Source: JBCDKH01 sp964388485
Lineage (GTDB): Bacteria; Planctomycetota; Phycisphaerae; Tepidisphaerales; Tepidisphaeraceae
NCBI GenBank assembly: GCA_964388485.1
Contig: CAYMAS010000011.1
Coordinates: 1 to 64,000, forward strand
Direction of reading: 5' to 3'
Length of the DNA: 64,000 nt
Made by a program: the position numbers and the translations under genes. This document shows, piece after piece, positions 43,574 to 52,018 of the stretch. Every line of letters begins with the position of its first letter. Position 1 is the stretch's first letter. A model generated the notes under the pieces. The model ran no database searches. It worked only from the letters and a program-made list of their open reading frames with translations, and was not told the DNA's origin.

Positions 43574-44044
43574 ATGTCCACGTCCACCACCGCCAAGTCC
43601 TCACTCGCTGCCGCCGCCCCAGTTCGCCGGACCGTCGACCCGTACCTGCGCACGCGTGTCATGACGGCCTCGCCGGAACAGTTGCAGCTGCTGCTATTCG
43701 ACGGCGCCATCCGCTTCGCCGAGCAAGGTAAAGCCGCCCTGGAAGGCAAACGGTTCGACGTCAGCTTCGACAAGCTCAGCCGCGCGCAAAGTATTGTCGG
43801 CGAACTCCAGAACGGCCTGCGTCACGACAAGGACCCTGAGACGTGCCACCGCCTCGACGCGCTGTACACGTGGTGCTACATGCAGCTCGTCGAGGCCAAC
43901 GTGTCCCACGAGGTCGAGAAGATCGACGGGGCTCTACGCGTCCTGCAGTACCAGCGAGAGACGTGGCAGATGCTTGCCAAGGCCCGAACGCCCACCCCGG
44001 TCGAGGAGCACCCGTCGACAGGCGGCTTCCGCCTGGCCGGCTAG
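43574..44044 (+). CDS. fliS: Flagellar secretion chaperone FliS
   Basis: 156 aa. Cytoplasmic chaperone that holds flagellin before export. The FliS pattern is present: YLRTRVMTASPEQLQLLLFDGAIRFAEQG near the start (read as VMTASPEQL and LLLFDGAIRFAEQG), then helices with AQSIVGELQNGLRHD and YTWCYMQLVEAN. An N-terminal ~22-residue extension is rich in Ala/Ser/Thr. fliD and flagellin genes usually neighbour fliS but are absent here, so the gene stands alone. Confidence 0.88.
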   Translation: MSTSTTAKSSLAAAAPVRRTVDPYLRTRVMTASPEQLQLLLFDGAIRFAEQGKAALEGKRFDVSFDKLSRAQSIVGELQNGLRHDKDPETCHRLDALYTWCYMQLVEANVSHEVEKIDGALRVLQYQRETWQMLAKARTPTPVEEHPSTGGFRLAG

Positions 44045-44076
44045 GAGTCATCTGAAAAGCGGGTTCTCAGATAGCC

Positions 44077-44127
44077 CAGGCCCCGGCCTAGCGTGCGCGT
44101 TCCGAACGACTACGAGGCCCGGGCCTG
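44077..44127. terminator. Long hairpin after fliS
   Basis: CAGGCCCCGGCCT and AGGCCCGGGCCTG pair at 12 of 13 positions around a 25-nt loop, 33 nt after the fliS stop. No T-run follows. The rest of the 216-nt spacer to 44261 shows nothing recognisable. Confidence 0.4.
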
Positions 44128-44260
44128 ACCATGATCCGATAATCGTGTCGAGCCGGGGCGAACCGTCGCGACGCCGATGGCGTTGGAGTAGGGTATCGAC
44201 CCGTCTCGCGACGTGGCCGCACCTTGCTGTGCTCGATTTCACCTGACCCTGATCCCGCCG

Positions 44261-45124
44261 ATGAAGCGTCCGCTCCTCCGCACCTCGATCTGCCGCACCT
44301 CGATTGGCCTCGCCGCCGCCTGTGGATTGGCGAGCGTTGCATTCCTGCAGCCGGAGGCGACGGCGCAGGAGTCGTCGGTCGCTACGATCGAGACGTTCGT
44401 CGGCATCACCCGGCCCAGCAAGTCGTACGAGTTGGCCTTCAGCAACCTTGGCAAAGTTGCCGAGGTGCCGGTGAAGGCCGGCCAGATGACGCGGGAAGGG
44501 GCGTTGCTCATGCGGCAAGAGGCGGAGCTCGAAGAAGCCCGGCTTGAAGAGCTGCGAGCCGAAGCCGACGTCAGCGGCCGGGTCGAAACCGCCTCGAAGC
44601 AAGCGGAACTGGCTAAAATCGTCTATGACCGCATCGCCGGCATGTTCGACTCCGGCGGCAGCACTCAGTCCGAGCTCGAGCAGGCCCGGCTCGAAGAGAT
44701 CGTCGCCCGATTCCGAATCGACGAAGAGCAGCGGCAGGGCGTCGCTGCCGAGGCCCGCGTCAAGCAGCTCGAAGTCCAGATCAGCCAAAAGGCCCTCTAC
44801 GCCCCGGCAAGCGGCGTCATTCGGCAGGTCGAGGCGCAGGTCGGTGAAATCCACGGCCCGTCGCAACCGGCGATCGAGTTGGTCGTCATCGATCCGGTGA
44901 AGATCGAGGTGCTCAACGTCGAGCCGTCCGACGTCGCCAAGCTCACGCAGGGCGACGTTGTGCAGGTTCGCTATGCGGGCGAGGACGAGTGGCTCGACGC
45001 GACGGTCTCCTTCATCGACCCGATCGCCCGGCCCGAAGTGAACGAGCAGCTCATCAAGCTTGACCTGCCCAATCCGGATCGTCGGCCGGCGGGTCTGGAG
45101 GTCGAAGTGCGTCTCGCCGACTGA
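44261..45124 (+). CDS. Periplasmic adaptor (HlyD/membrane-fusion-like) protein
   Basis: 287 aa from the ATG at 44261; the frame reads upstream to 44213 but the signal peptide starts here. N-terminal signal peptide to about residue 35 (likely cleavage near EATAQ). Then an HlyD-type layout: half of a lipoyl-like domain (ELAFSNLGKVAEVPVKAGQ), a coiled coil of Glu/Arg-rich helices (~75-180), the second lipoyl half (YAPASGVIRQVEAQVGEIHG) and a beta-barrel part. Such adaptors bridge inner- and outer-membrane components in export systems. It is the first of four same-strand genes whose products share HlyD-like parts or a translocase ATPase. Confidence 0.82.
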   Translation: MKRPLLRTSICRTSIGLAAACGLASVAFLQPEATAQESSVATIETFVGITRPSKSYELAFSNLGKVAEVPVKAGQMTREGALLMRQEAELEEARLEELRAEADVSGRVETASKQAELAKIVYDRIAGMFDSGGSTQSELEQARLEEIVARFRIDEEQRQGVAAEARVKQLEVQISQKALYAPASGVIRQVEAQVGEIHGPSQPAIELVVIDPVKIEVLNVEPSDVAKLTQGDVVQVRYAGEDEWLDATVSFIDPIARPEVNEQLIKLDLPNPDRRPAGLEVEVRLAD

Positions 45125-45186
45125 TCCGTTATCCTCGCCCGCCGCCTCCCGCTCCACCCTTACCCGACGCACCCAGCAGACCGCCT

Positions 45187-47175
45187 ATGGCCATCGCCGC
45201 ACAACCTCACGCTCAAGAGTCGGTCAAGGAGCAACGCCAGCAATCCGAGCAAAAGGAACGCGAGCGAGGCGAGAAGCGGCTGGCGCGGTCGCGGCTCGTG
45301 CAGCGACTCGTCGAGAGCTCGGGCAACCTGCCCGACTTCCTCGACGACCTCATCCAGACGCAGGCCAGCGTCGTCGCCGGCACGGAAGCCGTCGCCTTCA
45401 TCATCGAAGGCCCCGACGAGAAGGGCGAACCGGAGCTGCGGACGGTCAAGCATATTCGCCCTGACAACGTCGAAGAAGGCGTCAAGCGTCAGGCGATCAA
45501 CGCGTTCCGTGAGATCGTCCACCAGTGCGTCAAGCAGGACAAGGATGGCGCTCTCCGTGTCTCGCAGGGCGGCGAGGACAGCGAGTCGCAGTTCTGCCTC
45601 GTCACGCTTTTGCGGCAGGACGACCGGGCCGTGGGCGCGACGGCCGTCATCACGCGGTGCCGGGACGAGAGCCGGGCTCTGCAGCGGCTGAGCACGATGC
45701 AGCTCGTCGCGGGTTACTTCGACCTCTTTCTGCTCAAGCGGCAGAACGAGCAGAACGCCCAAGTCGCCAAGACGCACCAGGACGTTCTGCAGTTCGCCAG
45801 CGTCGTCGCGACGGCGGAGGACTTTCACGCGTCGAGCGTGTCGCTCTGTAACGAGCTGGCCGCCCGGACCGGTGCAGCCCGCGTCGCGATTGGCTGGGTC
45901 AAGTACTCGGGTGGCGACACGATCAAGCTCAAGGCGATCAGCCACACTGAAGAGTTCGACAAGAAGCAGGAGCTCAGCGTCCAGATCGTCCGCGTGATGG
46001 AGGAATGCCTCGATCAGGACGAGTTCTGTCAGTTCGACCCGTCGGGCGGGTCGACGGAGAACGTGACGCGTGAGGCGATGAAGCTCTCGCAGATGGAGGG
46101 CGGCAACCGCGTCGCGAGTGTGCCGCTACGGAGGCGTGACGAGATCGTGGGCGTTATGACGCTCGAGTTTCCCCCGGAGAAGCCGACGAGCCCGGCCGAG
46201 TCGACCGCCCTAGCCGTTGCCGCCGAGTTGCTCGCACCGCAGCTGTACGACCGGTTCCAGAACGACCGCTACCTCGTTACCAAGGCGGGCCTGAGCGTTC
46301 GCGACAACACGAAGAAGGTCTTCGGCCTGCGGCAGCACACGCTGGCGAAGGTCATCATCCTCGCGATTCTCGGCCTGTTACTGTTCCTGACGCTCTACAA
46401 GCCGATGTACCGCGTTGCGGCTCCGTTCGAGTTCGCGCCCGAGCAGCGTCGCGTCATCGACGCCCCGTACGACGGGCAGATCTTTCGCGTCTACTTCGAC
46501 GAAGGCGACGCTGTGGCAAAGGGTGACGTCATTGCTGAGCTCGACACGCGGGACTTGCAGGACGAGTTGCTCGTCAAGCAGATCAGCCGCCGACAGCTTC
46601 GGGCCGAAGAGCGGGCGTTGCGGTCGCGTCGTGACGACGACCCCTCCGCGGCCGCGGAACAGCGGGCCAAGGAGTTCGAGATCCAGGCGGTCGAGGCGCA
46701 GATCGAGCAGCTTCAAAGCCAGATCGACAAGGCCAAGCTCAAGAGCCCGATGGATGGCGTTATCCTGCTGGTGCCGGGTCAGGAAAAACTCGCCGAGCGC
46801 GAGGGGGACGTCGTGCAGATCGGCACGCCCGTGGCCGTCGTCGGCGATCCGACCCGGCTCATGATCGAGGCCCGTGTGCCGGACCGCGACATCAGCGAGA
46901 TCGAGATCGGCGACACCGGCACACTCGCGACCAGCGCTCGGCCGGGCGAGAAAGTGCCGATCGTGATCGACCGCGTAGTTCCCGCCGCCGCCGCGGATCC
47001 GCGGGCACAGACGAACGCGTTCACCGTGATCGCCACTGTCGCCGCTGCCGATGTCGATCCGAACTGGCGGCCGGCAGCGACCGGCGAGGTCCGCATCGAC
47101 GTCGAACCCCGCAGCCTCGCCTGGCAGTGGACCCACCGCCTCGTCGACTGGGTCAAGCTCAAGCTGTGGCTGTGA
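45187..47175 (+). CDS. GAF-GAF-transmembrane-HlyD fusion protein
   Basis: 662 aa. The cytoplasmic half contains a charged N-terminus (~10-45) and two GAF-like domains (~45-185 and ~195-358; the second has RVASVPLRRRDEIVGVMTLEF). A single membrane helix lies at ~386-405 (KVIILAILGLLLFLTLY). The periplasmic half is HlyD-type: FEFAPEQRRVIDAPYDGQIFRVYFDEGD (seen as RRVIDAPYDGQIFRVYFDEG), coiled coil ~455-520, then LKSPMDGVIL and a barrel. The GAF domains could sense a small ligand or a partner and relay that across the membrane. Its stop codon directly precedes the hairpin element at 47176. Confidence 0.8.
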   Translation: MAIAAQPHAQESVKEQRQQSEQKERERGEKRLARSRLVQRLVESSGNLPDFLDDLIQTQASVVAGTEAVAFIIEGPDEKGEPELRTVKHIRPDNVEEGVKRQAINAFREIVHQCVKQDKDGALRVSQGGEDSESQFCLVTLLRQDDRAVGATAVITRCRDESRALQRLSTMQLVAGYFDLFLLKRQNEQNAQVAKTHQDVLQFASVVATAEDFHASSVSLCNELAARTGAARVAIGWVKYSGGDTIKLKAISHTEEFDKKQELSVQIVRVMEECLDQDEFCQFDPSGGSTENVTREAMKLSQMEGGNRVASVPLRRRDEIVGVMTLEFPPEKPTSPAESTALAVAAELLAPQLYDRFQNDRYLVTKAGLSVRDNTKKVFGLRQHTLAKVIILAILGLLLFLTLYKPMYRVAAPFEFAPEQRRVIDAPYDGQIFRVYFDEGDAVAKGDVIAELDTRDLQDELLVKQISRRQLRAEERALRSRRDDDPSAAAEQRAKEFEIQAVEAQIEQLQSQIDKAKLKSPMDGVILLVPGQEKLAEREGDVVQIGTPVAVVGDPTRLMIEARVPDRDISEIEIGDTGTLATSARPGEKVPIVIDRVVPAAAADPRAQTNAFTVIATVAAADVDPNWRPAATGEVRIDVEPRSLAWQWTHRLVDWVKLKLWL

Positions 47176-47283
47176 CGGGCAGAAGGAGCCAGGAGCTAGT
47201 AGCCAGGAGCTAGTAGCTGGCCATGCGACCCGCTTCCGGTTCTGACTAGCTCCTGACTACTAGCTTCTAGCTTCTTCTGCCCC
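47176..47283 (+). repeat. Heptad-armed hairpin filling the spacer upstream of the M50 fusion gene
   Basis: The two ~38-nt arms are 47177-47214 and 47245-47282. The first is GGGCAGAAGGAGC followed by AGGAGCT/AGTAGCC units; the second is its near-complement with about five mismatches. The core contains TGGCCA and TTCCGGT, similar to the nuoK-nuoL element. The element spans the full 108 nt between stop and ATG. Confidence 0.8.
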
Positions 47284-49506
47284 ATGACTCTCCAACTCCG
47301 CCCCACCTTCAGCGAGTCCTGGTATCGCGTTAAGGATCTCAAGCCACGCCTGCGGGCCGCGGCCCAGATTTCGCGGCAGTTCTACCGTGGCGAGAAGTGG
47401 TACATCATCCGTGACCCGGCCGGGAATCAGTTCCACCGGCTCAGCGACGTCGCTTACCAGTTCATCGGCCTGCTCGACGGCACTCGAACCGTCGGTGAGG
47501 CCTGGGAGAACGTCGGCGGCCAACTCGCTGACGACGCTCCGACGCAGCCGGAAGTCATCCAGATCCTGTCGCAGCTCTACAGCGCGAACCTGATCGAGAC
47601 GAACATCGCGCCCGACGCGCAGATCCTGCTGCGTCGGCAAAAGAAGCAACGCGAACGCAAGTTCAAGGGCCGGTTCATGAACCTGCTCTTTCCCCGGATC
47701 CCGCTGTGGGACCCGGATCGCTTCCTGAAGGTCTGGATGCCCTTTGCCGGCCCGCTCATCAGCAAGGGCGGCATGATCCTCTGGCTGCTTGTCGTCGGCC
47801 TGGCGCTCTTGCTCGTTCTTCCTGAAAGCGACAAGTTCGCCGAGCAGACCGGCAACCTCCTCAGGAGCGGCACGATCGAGATGTGGCTCCTGCTCGGAGC
47901 GACCTTCATTCTCACGAAGTTCCTCCACGAGATGGGCCACGCGTTTGCGGTGCGACGCTTCGGCGGCGAGTGCCACGAAGTGGGCATCATGTTCCTCGTG
48001 CTCATGCCGTGCCCGTACGTCGATGCCTCGACGGCCTGGGGCTTTTCGAGCAAGTGGCGACGCATCTTCGTCGGTGCCGGCGGCATGATCGCCGAAGTCT
48101 TCATCGCCGCGATCGCCGCGATCGTCTGGTACGTCACGCTGGGCAATACCAACTCGATGGTGAACCAGATCGCGTACTACACGATGCTCATCGCGTCGGT
48201 CAGCACGCTCCTCTTCAACGCCAACCCGCTGCTCCGCTACGACGGGTACTACATCCTGTCGGACTGGCTGGAGATCCCCAACCTGCAGCAAAAGTCGCGT
48301 GAGTACAGCCTCGGGCTGATCAAGCGGTACATCTTCCGCGTCAAGACGACTCAGCCGCTGCCGGCGACGATTCGGCAGAAACTCTGGCTCGCGTTCTACT
48401 GGTCGGCCAGCGGCATCTACCGCATCTTCATCGGCTTTGCGATCCTGTTCATGGTGATCTACACCCTGCCCGAGCAGGTGCGGATCGTCGGCCTCTTCCT
48501 GGCGGCAGGTGCGATCACGACGTTCTTCATCGTCCCGATCTTCAAGCTCTTCAAGTACCTCACGACCGAGCCCGAGCTGCACCGCAAGCGGACGCGGGCC
48601 TGGGCGTTCACGGCGGCGGTGGCGTCGCTGTTGTTCGTCCTGCTGGCGGTCATTCCGTTCCCGAGTGCGGAGCGGGCACAGGCAATCAGCGAGCCGCTGG
48701 AACGGGTGCAGGCCAGCGTCATCACGCCTGGTCGACTGGTCCAGCTAGAAGTCGCCGACGGCGATCAGGTCCAAGCGGGGCAGGTTTTGGCCCGACTCGA
48801 CAGTCCGGAACTGCTGACCGATCTGCGTCTGGCGGAGCTCGACGTGGAGCGGGCTGAGACGATGCTGCGAGGCGTGCAATACTCGGACCGGGAGTACGCG
48901 GGCGTCCTGCGGGAAGAGCTCGAAGCCGCCCGCGAGCGGCTGGTGACGACGCAGCGGCGTGTCGACGATCTCGCCGTCGTCGCCCCTGCCAGTGGCACGT
49001 TCGTCAGCCCGCGGATCGAGGATCGCCTCGGCACGTACCTCAACCGCGGCGACCCGCTGGGCATTATCCAGGATGCCAGCTCGCTCGAGTTCTTCGTCGC
49101 CGTCGAGCAGAGCGCGTACGAACGGGTCGTCGATGCGTTGCAACGGGACAAGGCCCAAGTGCAGATCCGCCTCGCCAGCGACGCCGGCCGCAGCCTGCAG
49201 GGGGCGGACATCGACCCTGATATCGGCATGGCGTATCAGGCGAAGAACGAGCTACGGAGCAACGCCCTGACCTTCGCCGGCGGCGGCACCATTGCGCCGG
49301 ACCCGAGCGATCCGCAACGCTCTGCGACGAACCTGTTCGAGCTCCGACTGACCCTGCCCAACGCCGGTGATGACGACCGCCCGATCTACCTGCCGGGCCA
49401 GCGGGCACACGTTCGCATCAAGCTCGAGGACGAGTCGATCGTCAAGCAGGCGTGGCGGAGTGCGTTGCAGCTCATCCAGTCGCAGACCAGTACGCCGCCC
49501 GCTTGA
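47284..49506 (+). CDS. PqqD-like / site-2 protease (M50) / HlyD fusion protein
   Basis: 740 aa. Residues ~30-110 resemble a PqqD-type winged helix (FHRLSDVAYQFIGLLDGTRTVGEAW, seen as HRLSDVAYQFIGLLDG), the fold that binds leader peptides in RiPP systems. Residues ~155-450 are an M50 intramembrane zinc protease: HEMGH at 215-219 supplies two zinc ligands and the Glu, and NPLLRYDGYYIL (~318-329) the third-ligand Asp. After the last helices, ~470-740 is an HlyD-type adaptor with a coiled coil and ASGTFVSPRIEDRLG. The predicted role is peptide recognition or cleavage in the membrane linked to export. No purine-rich ribosome-binding site precedes the ATG; the hairpin abuts it. Confidence 0.82.
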   Translation: MTLQLRPTFSESWYRVKDLKPRLRAAAQISRQFYRGEKWYIIRDPAGNQFHRLSDVAYQFIGLLDGTRTVGEAWENVGGQLADDAPTQPEVIQILSQLYSANLIETNIAPDAQILLRRQKKQRERKFKGRFMNLLFPRIPLWDPDRFLKVWMPFAGPLISKGGMILWLLVVGLALLLVLPESDKFAEQTGNLLRSGTIEMWLLLGATFILTKFLHEMGHAFAVRRFGGECHEVGIMFLVLMPCPYVDASTAWGFSSKWRRIFVGAGGMIAEVFIAAIAAIVWYVTLGNTNSMVNQIAYYTMLIASVSTLLFNANPLLRYDGYYILSDWLEIPNLQQKSREYSLGLIKRYIFRVKTTQPLPATIRQKLWLAFYWSASGIYRIFIGFAILFMVIYTLPEQVRIVGLFLAAGAITTFFIVPIFKLFKYLTTEPELHRKRTRAWAFTAAVASLLFVLLAVIPFPSAERAQAISEPLERVQASVITPGRLVQLEVADGDQVQAGQVLARLDSPELLTDLRLAELDVERAETMLRGVQYSDREYAGVLREELEAARERLVTTQRRVDDLAVVAPASGTFVSPRIEDRLGTYLNRGDPLGIIQDASSLEFFVAVEQSAYERVVDALQRDKAQVQIRLASDAGRSLQGADIDPDIGMAYQAKNELRSNALTFAGGGTIAPDPSDPQRSATNLFELRLTLPNAGDDDRPIYLPGQRAHVRIKLEDESIVKQAWRSALQLIQSQTSTPPA

Positions 49507-49527
49507 TCGCCTTTCCGAGGATCCGCC

Positions 49528-51483
49528 ATGTCATCCGCCGCCGGTGAGCTGTTCCACATCTTCAACGCGCGTCGCGTCAAGGCTCCGGAGATCAAGGGCC
49601 TCGACACCGCAGCCAACGCGGCGGTGGGCTGGGTCAAGCACAAGCAGCCGGTCCTACGGTCGATCACCGCCTTCGAGAAGGTCGTCGCTGCCAAGGAAGA
49701 GGCCGTCCACAAGCTCGGCAGCAACGCGTTCAAGGAGGAAGTGGCTCGGCTGCGAGACCTCGCCCGTCGCGGCCGACTCGAGAAGCAGCCGGACGATCTC
49801 GCGACCGCCTTTGCGCTTGCTCGCGAGGCGGCCATCCGCACGATCGACAAGCGGCCTTACCCGGTGCAGATCGCCGGAGCCCGTGCCCTCACCCTTGGCT
49901 ATGTCGCGGAGATGGCGACCGGCGAAGGTAAGACGATGACCGCCGCCATCGCCGCGGCGTTGCTCGCGTGGCAGGGCAGGCCCGTCCACGTCGTCACGGT
50001 CAACGACTACCTCGTCGCCCGTGATGCCGAACTCAACCGGCCGCTTTACGAGATGCTCGGCGTGGAGGTGTCGGCCATTGTCCACGACCTGCCGCCGCAG
50101 CAGCGGTATCAGGCGTACCGCAAGGGCGTCGTCTACTGCACGAGCAAGGAACTCGTCGCCGACTTCTTGCGTGACCAGATCATGCTCGGCGAGCAGCGTT
50201 CCAGCAGCTCGACTGCCATCGGCATGATGACCGGCAAGCGGCAGCGGCCTTGCATCGTGCCGGGGCTCTTCAAGTGCATTGTCGACGAAGCCGACTCGCT
50301 GCTCATCGACGAAGCCGTCACGCCGCTGATCATTTCGAATGCTCCCGACGGCAACGCGAACGAGCCGCTGTATCGCGAGGCCCGCGATCTGGCCCTGAAG
50401 CTCAAGAAGGGCCGCGACTACACGGTCGACAAGACCGAGCGGAAGGTCGACCTCACCGGCCGGGGCAAAGAGCAGCTGCACGTCCTCGCCGAATCGCTGC
50501 CGAAGGAAGAAGACGCCGGCTTCTGGGTCGGGCGCCGGCGTCGCGAGGAACTCGTCACGCAGGCCCTGGTCGGCGAGCATTGCTTCATCAAGGACGAGCA
50601 GTACTTGGTCGATTCCGAGGGCAAGATTGTCATCATCGACGAATCCACAGGCCGCACCATGGCCGACCGGTCGTGGCGGGGCGGGTTGCACCAGTCGATC
50701 GAGGTCAAGGAAAATGTCGAGGTCACGAGCGACAAGGAAAACCTCGCCCGGCTCAGTTTTCAGCGCTTCTTTCGGCAATACCCGCTGCTTGCGGGCATGA
50801 CGGGCACCGCATGGGAGGCCCGCTCGGAGCTTTGGCAGATCTTCAACAAGGCCGTCGTCCGTATTCCGACGAACAAGCCGCTGATCCGTAAACAGCTGCC
50901 GCTGCGGTTCTTCGCCAAGGCGGACGACAAGTGGAACGCGGTCGTCGACCGTGTCGCGGAGTTTCACAAGGAAAACAAGCCGGTGCTCATCGGCACGCGG
51001 AGCGTCTGGTCGAGTGAGGAAGTCGCCAAGCGTCTCGAAGCCAGCGGCTTGCCGCACCGCGTGCTCAATGCTCGCCACGACAAGGGCGAAGCCGAAGTCA
51101 TTGCTCAAGCGGGTCAACCCGGTGCCATCACCGTCGCCACCAACATGGCCGGCCGTGGCACCGACATTCTGCTCGGCAAAGGCGTCCGCGACAACGGCGG
51201 CCTGAACGTGCTCGCCACCGAACCGCACAGCAGCGAACGAATCGACCGCCAGCTCTTCGGCCGCGCCGGTCGACAGGGCGATCCGGGCACCGCCCAGATG
51301 TACGCGTCGGCCGAGGACGACCTCATCAAACGCCACGCCGACCGCCTTCGCGGCAAGTGGCGACTTATCGGCGGCTCACGATTGATCAAGCTCGCCCAGA
51401 AGCGGGCCGAGCGACTAGCGCGGTTCAACCGCAAGAGCGTCCTGCGAAGCGACGACTGGATGGATCAGTCGCTGCCGTTCTGA
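49528..51483 (+). CDS. SecA-like translocase ATPase lacking the C-terminal third
   Basis: 651 aa versus ~850-950 for housekeeping SecA. GAGG lies 7 nt before the ATG. The motor core is intact: Walker A ATGEGKT (130-136), HVVTVNDYLVARD, Walker B DEAD at 253-256 (DEVD in most SecA), DEAVTPLIIS, LLAGMTGTAWEA, and the second motor domain with ATNMAGRGTDILLGKGV and LFGRAGRQGDPG. A preprotein cross-linking region is present. The chain ends right after RSDDWMDQ, where SecA begins its long scaffold helix; the helical wing, helix-finger region and zinc tail are missing. It is probably an accessory ATPase for the adjoining adaptor/protease proteins. Confidence 0.85.
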   Translation: MSSAAGELFHIFNARRVKAPEIKGLDTAANAAVGWVKHKQPVLRSITAFEKVVAAKEEAVHKLGSNAFKEEVARLRDLARRGRLEKQPDDLATAFALAREAAIRTIDKRPYPVQIAGARALTLGYVAEMATGEGKTMTAAIAAALLAWQGRPVHVVTVNDYLVARDAELNRPLYEMLGVEVSAIVHDLPPQQRYQAYRKGVVYCTSKELVADFLRDQIMLGEQRSSSSTAIGMMTGKRQRPCIVPGLFKCIVDEADSLLIDEAVTPLIISNAPDGNANEPLYREARDLALKLKKGRDYTVDKTERKVDLTGRGKEQLHVLAESLPKEEDAGFWVGRRRREELVTQALVGEHCFIKDEQYLVDSEGKIVIIDESTGRTMADRSWRGGLHQSIEVKENVEVTSDKENLARLSFQRFFRQYPLLAGMTGTAWEARSELWQIFNKAVVRIPTNKPLIRKQLPLRFFAKADDKWNAVVDRVAEFHKENKPVLIGTRSVWSSEEVAKRLEASGLPHRVLNARHDKGEAEVIAQAGQPGAITVATNMAGRGTDILLGKGVRDNGGLNVLATEPHSSERIDRQLFGRAGRQGDPGTAQMYASAEDDLIKRHADRLRGKWRLIGGSRLIKLAQKRAERLARFNRKSVLRSDDWMDQSLPF

Positions 51484-51977
51484 TCCTTCGCCGGAACGAA
51501 GGTCAGCGCAACGCCGTTGATGCAGTGGCGGCGGCCCGTCGGCTCAGGGCCATCGTCGAAGACGTGGCCGAGGTGGCTCAGGCACCTGGCGCACTCGACC
51601 TCCGTCCGCACCATGCCGTAGCTGAAGTCCGGCTTCTCGATGACGTAGCCCGGCTTGATCGCCTGCCAGAAGCTCGGCCAGCCAGTGCCGCTGTTAAACT
51701 TCGTCTCGCTCGAGTAGAGCGGCAATTTGCAGACCGCACACGCGAAGGTGCCGGCCCGCTTCTCGTCAAGCAGTTCGCTCGTGAAGGCCCGCTCCGTGCC
51801 GTCCTGGCGTGTGACTTTGAAGCCGAGATCCGACAGCTTCTCCCTAGCGACGCGGTCAGCCCGATCCTGGTCCCACTGCACGATCTCCGCGGCCGGTTGC
51901 GTCGTCGGCGGGATGCCACCTGCAACCAGAGCGACAGCGAGAAGAAACAAAGCTCCGACGACAACCGCGTACTTCAT
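51465..51977 (-). CDS. msrB: Peptide-methionine (R)-S-oxide reductase, membrane-anchored or exported
   Basis: Reduces methionine-R-sulfoxide in proteins. 170 aa from the ATG at 51977. Residues 1-21 form a signal or anchor segment (KYAVVVGALFLLAVALVAGG), so the enzyme should act outside the cytoplasm. Zinc ligands are C80, C83, C129 and C132; the catalytic cysteine is C152 in RRHCINGVALTF. FNSGTGWPSFWQ and LGHVFDDGP are family hallmarks. The 3' end overlaps the convergent SecA-like gene by 19 nt. Confidence 0.92.
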   Translation of the reverse strand: MKYAVVVGALFLLAVALVAGGIPPTTQPAAEIVQWDQDRADRVAREKLSDLGFKVTRQDGTERAFTSELLDEKRAGTFACAVCKLPLYSSETKFNSGTGWPSFWQAIKPGYVIEKPDFSYGMVRTEVECARCLSHLGHVFDDGPEPTGRRHCINGVALTFVPAKDQNGSD

Positions 51978-52018
51978 GCAAATCGATATCCGCCTCGACC
52001 TAACTTGTCGCGGCTCGG

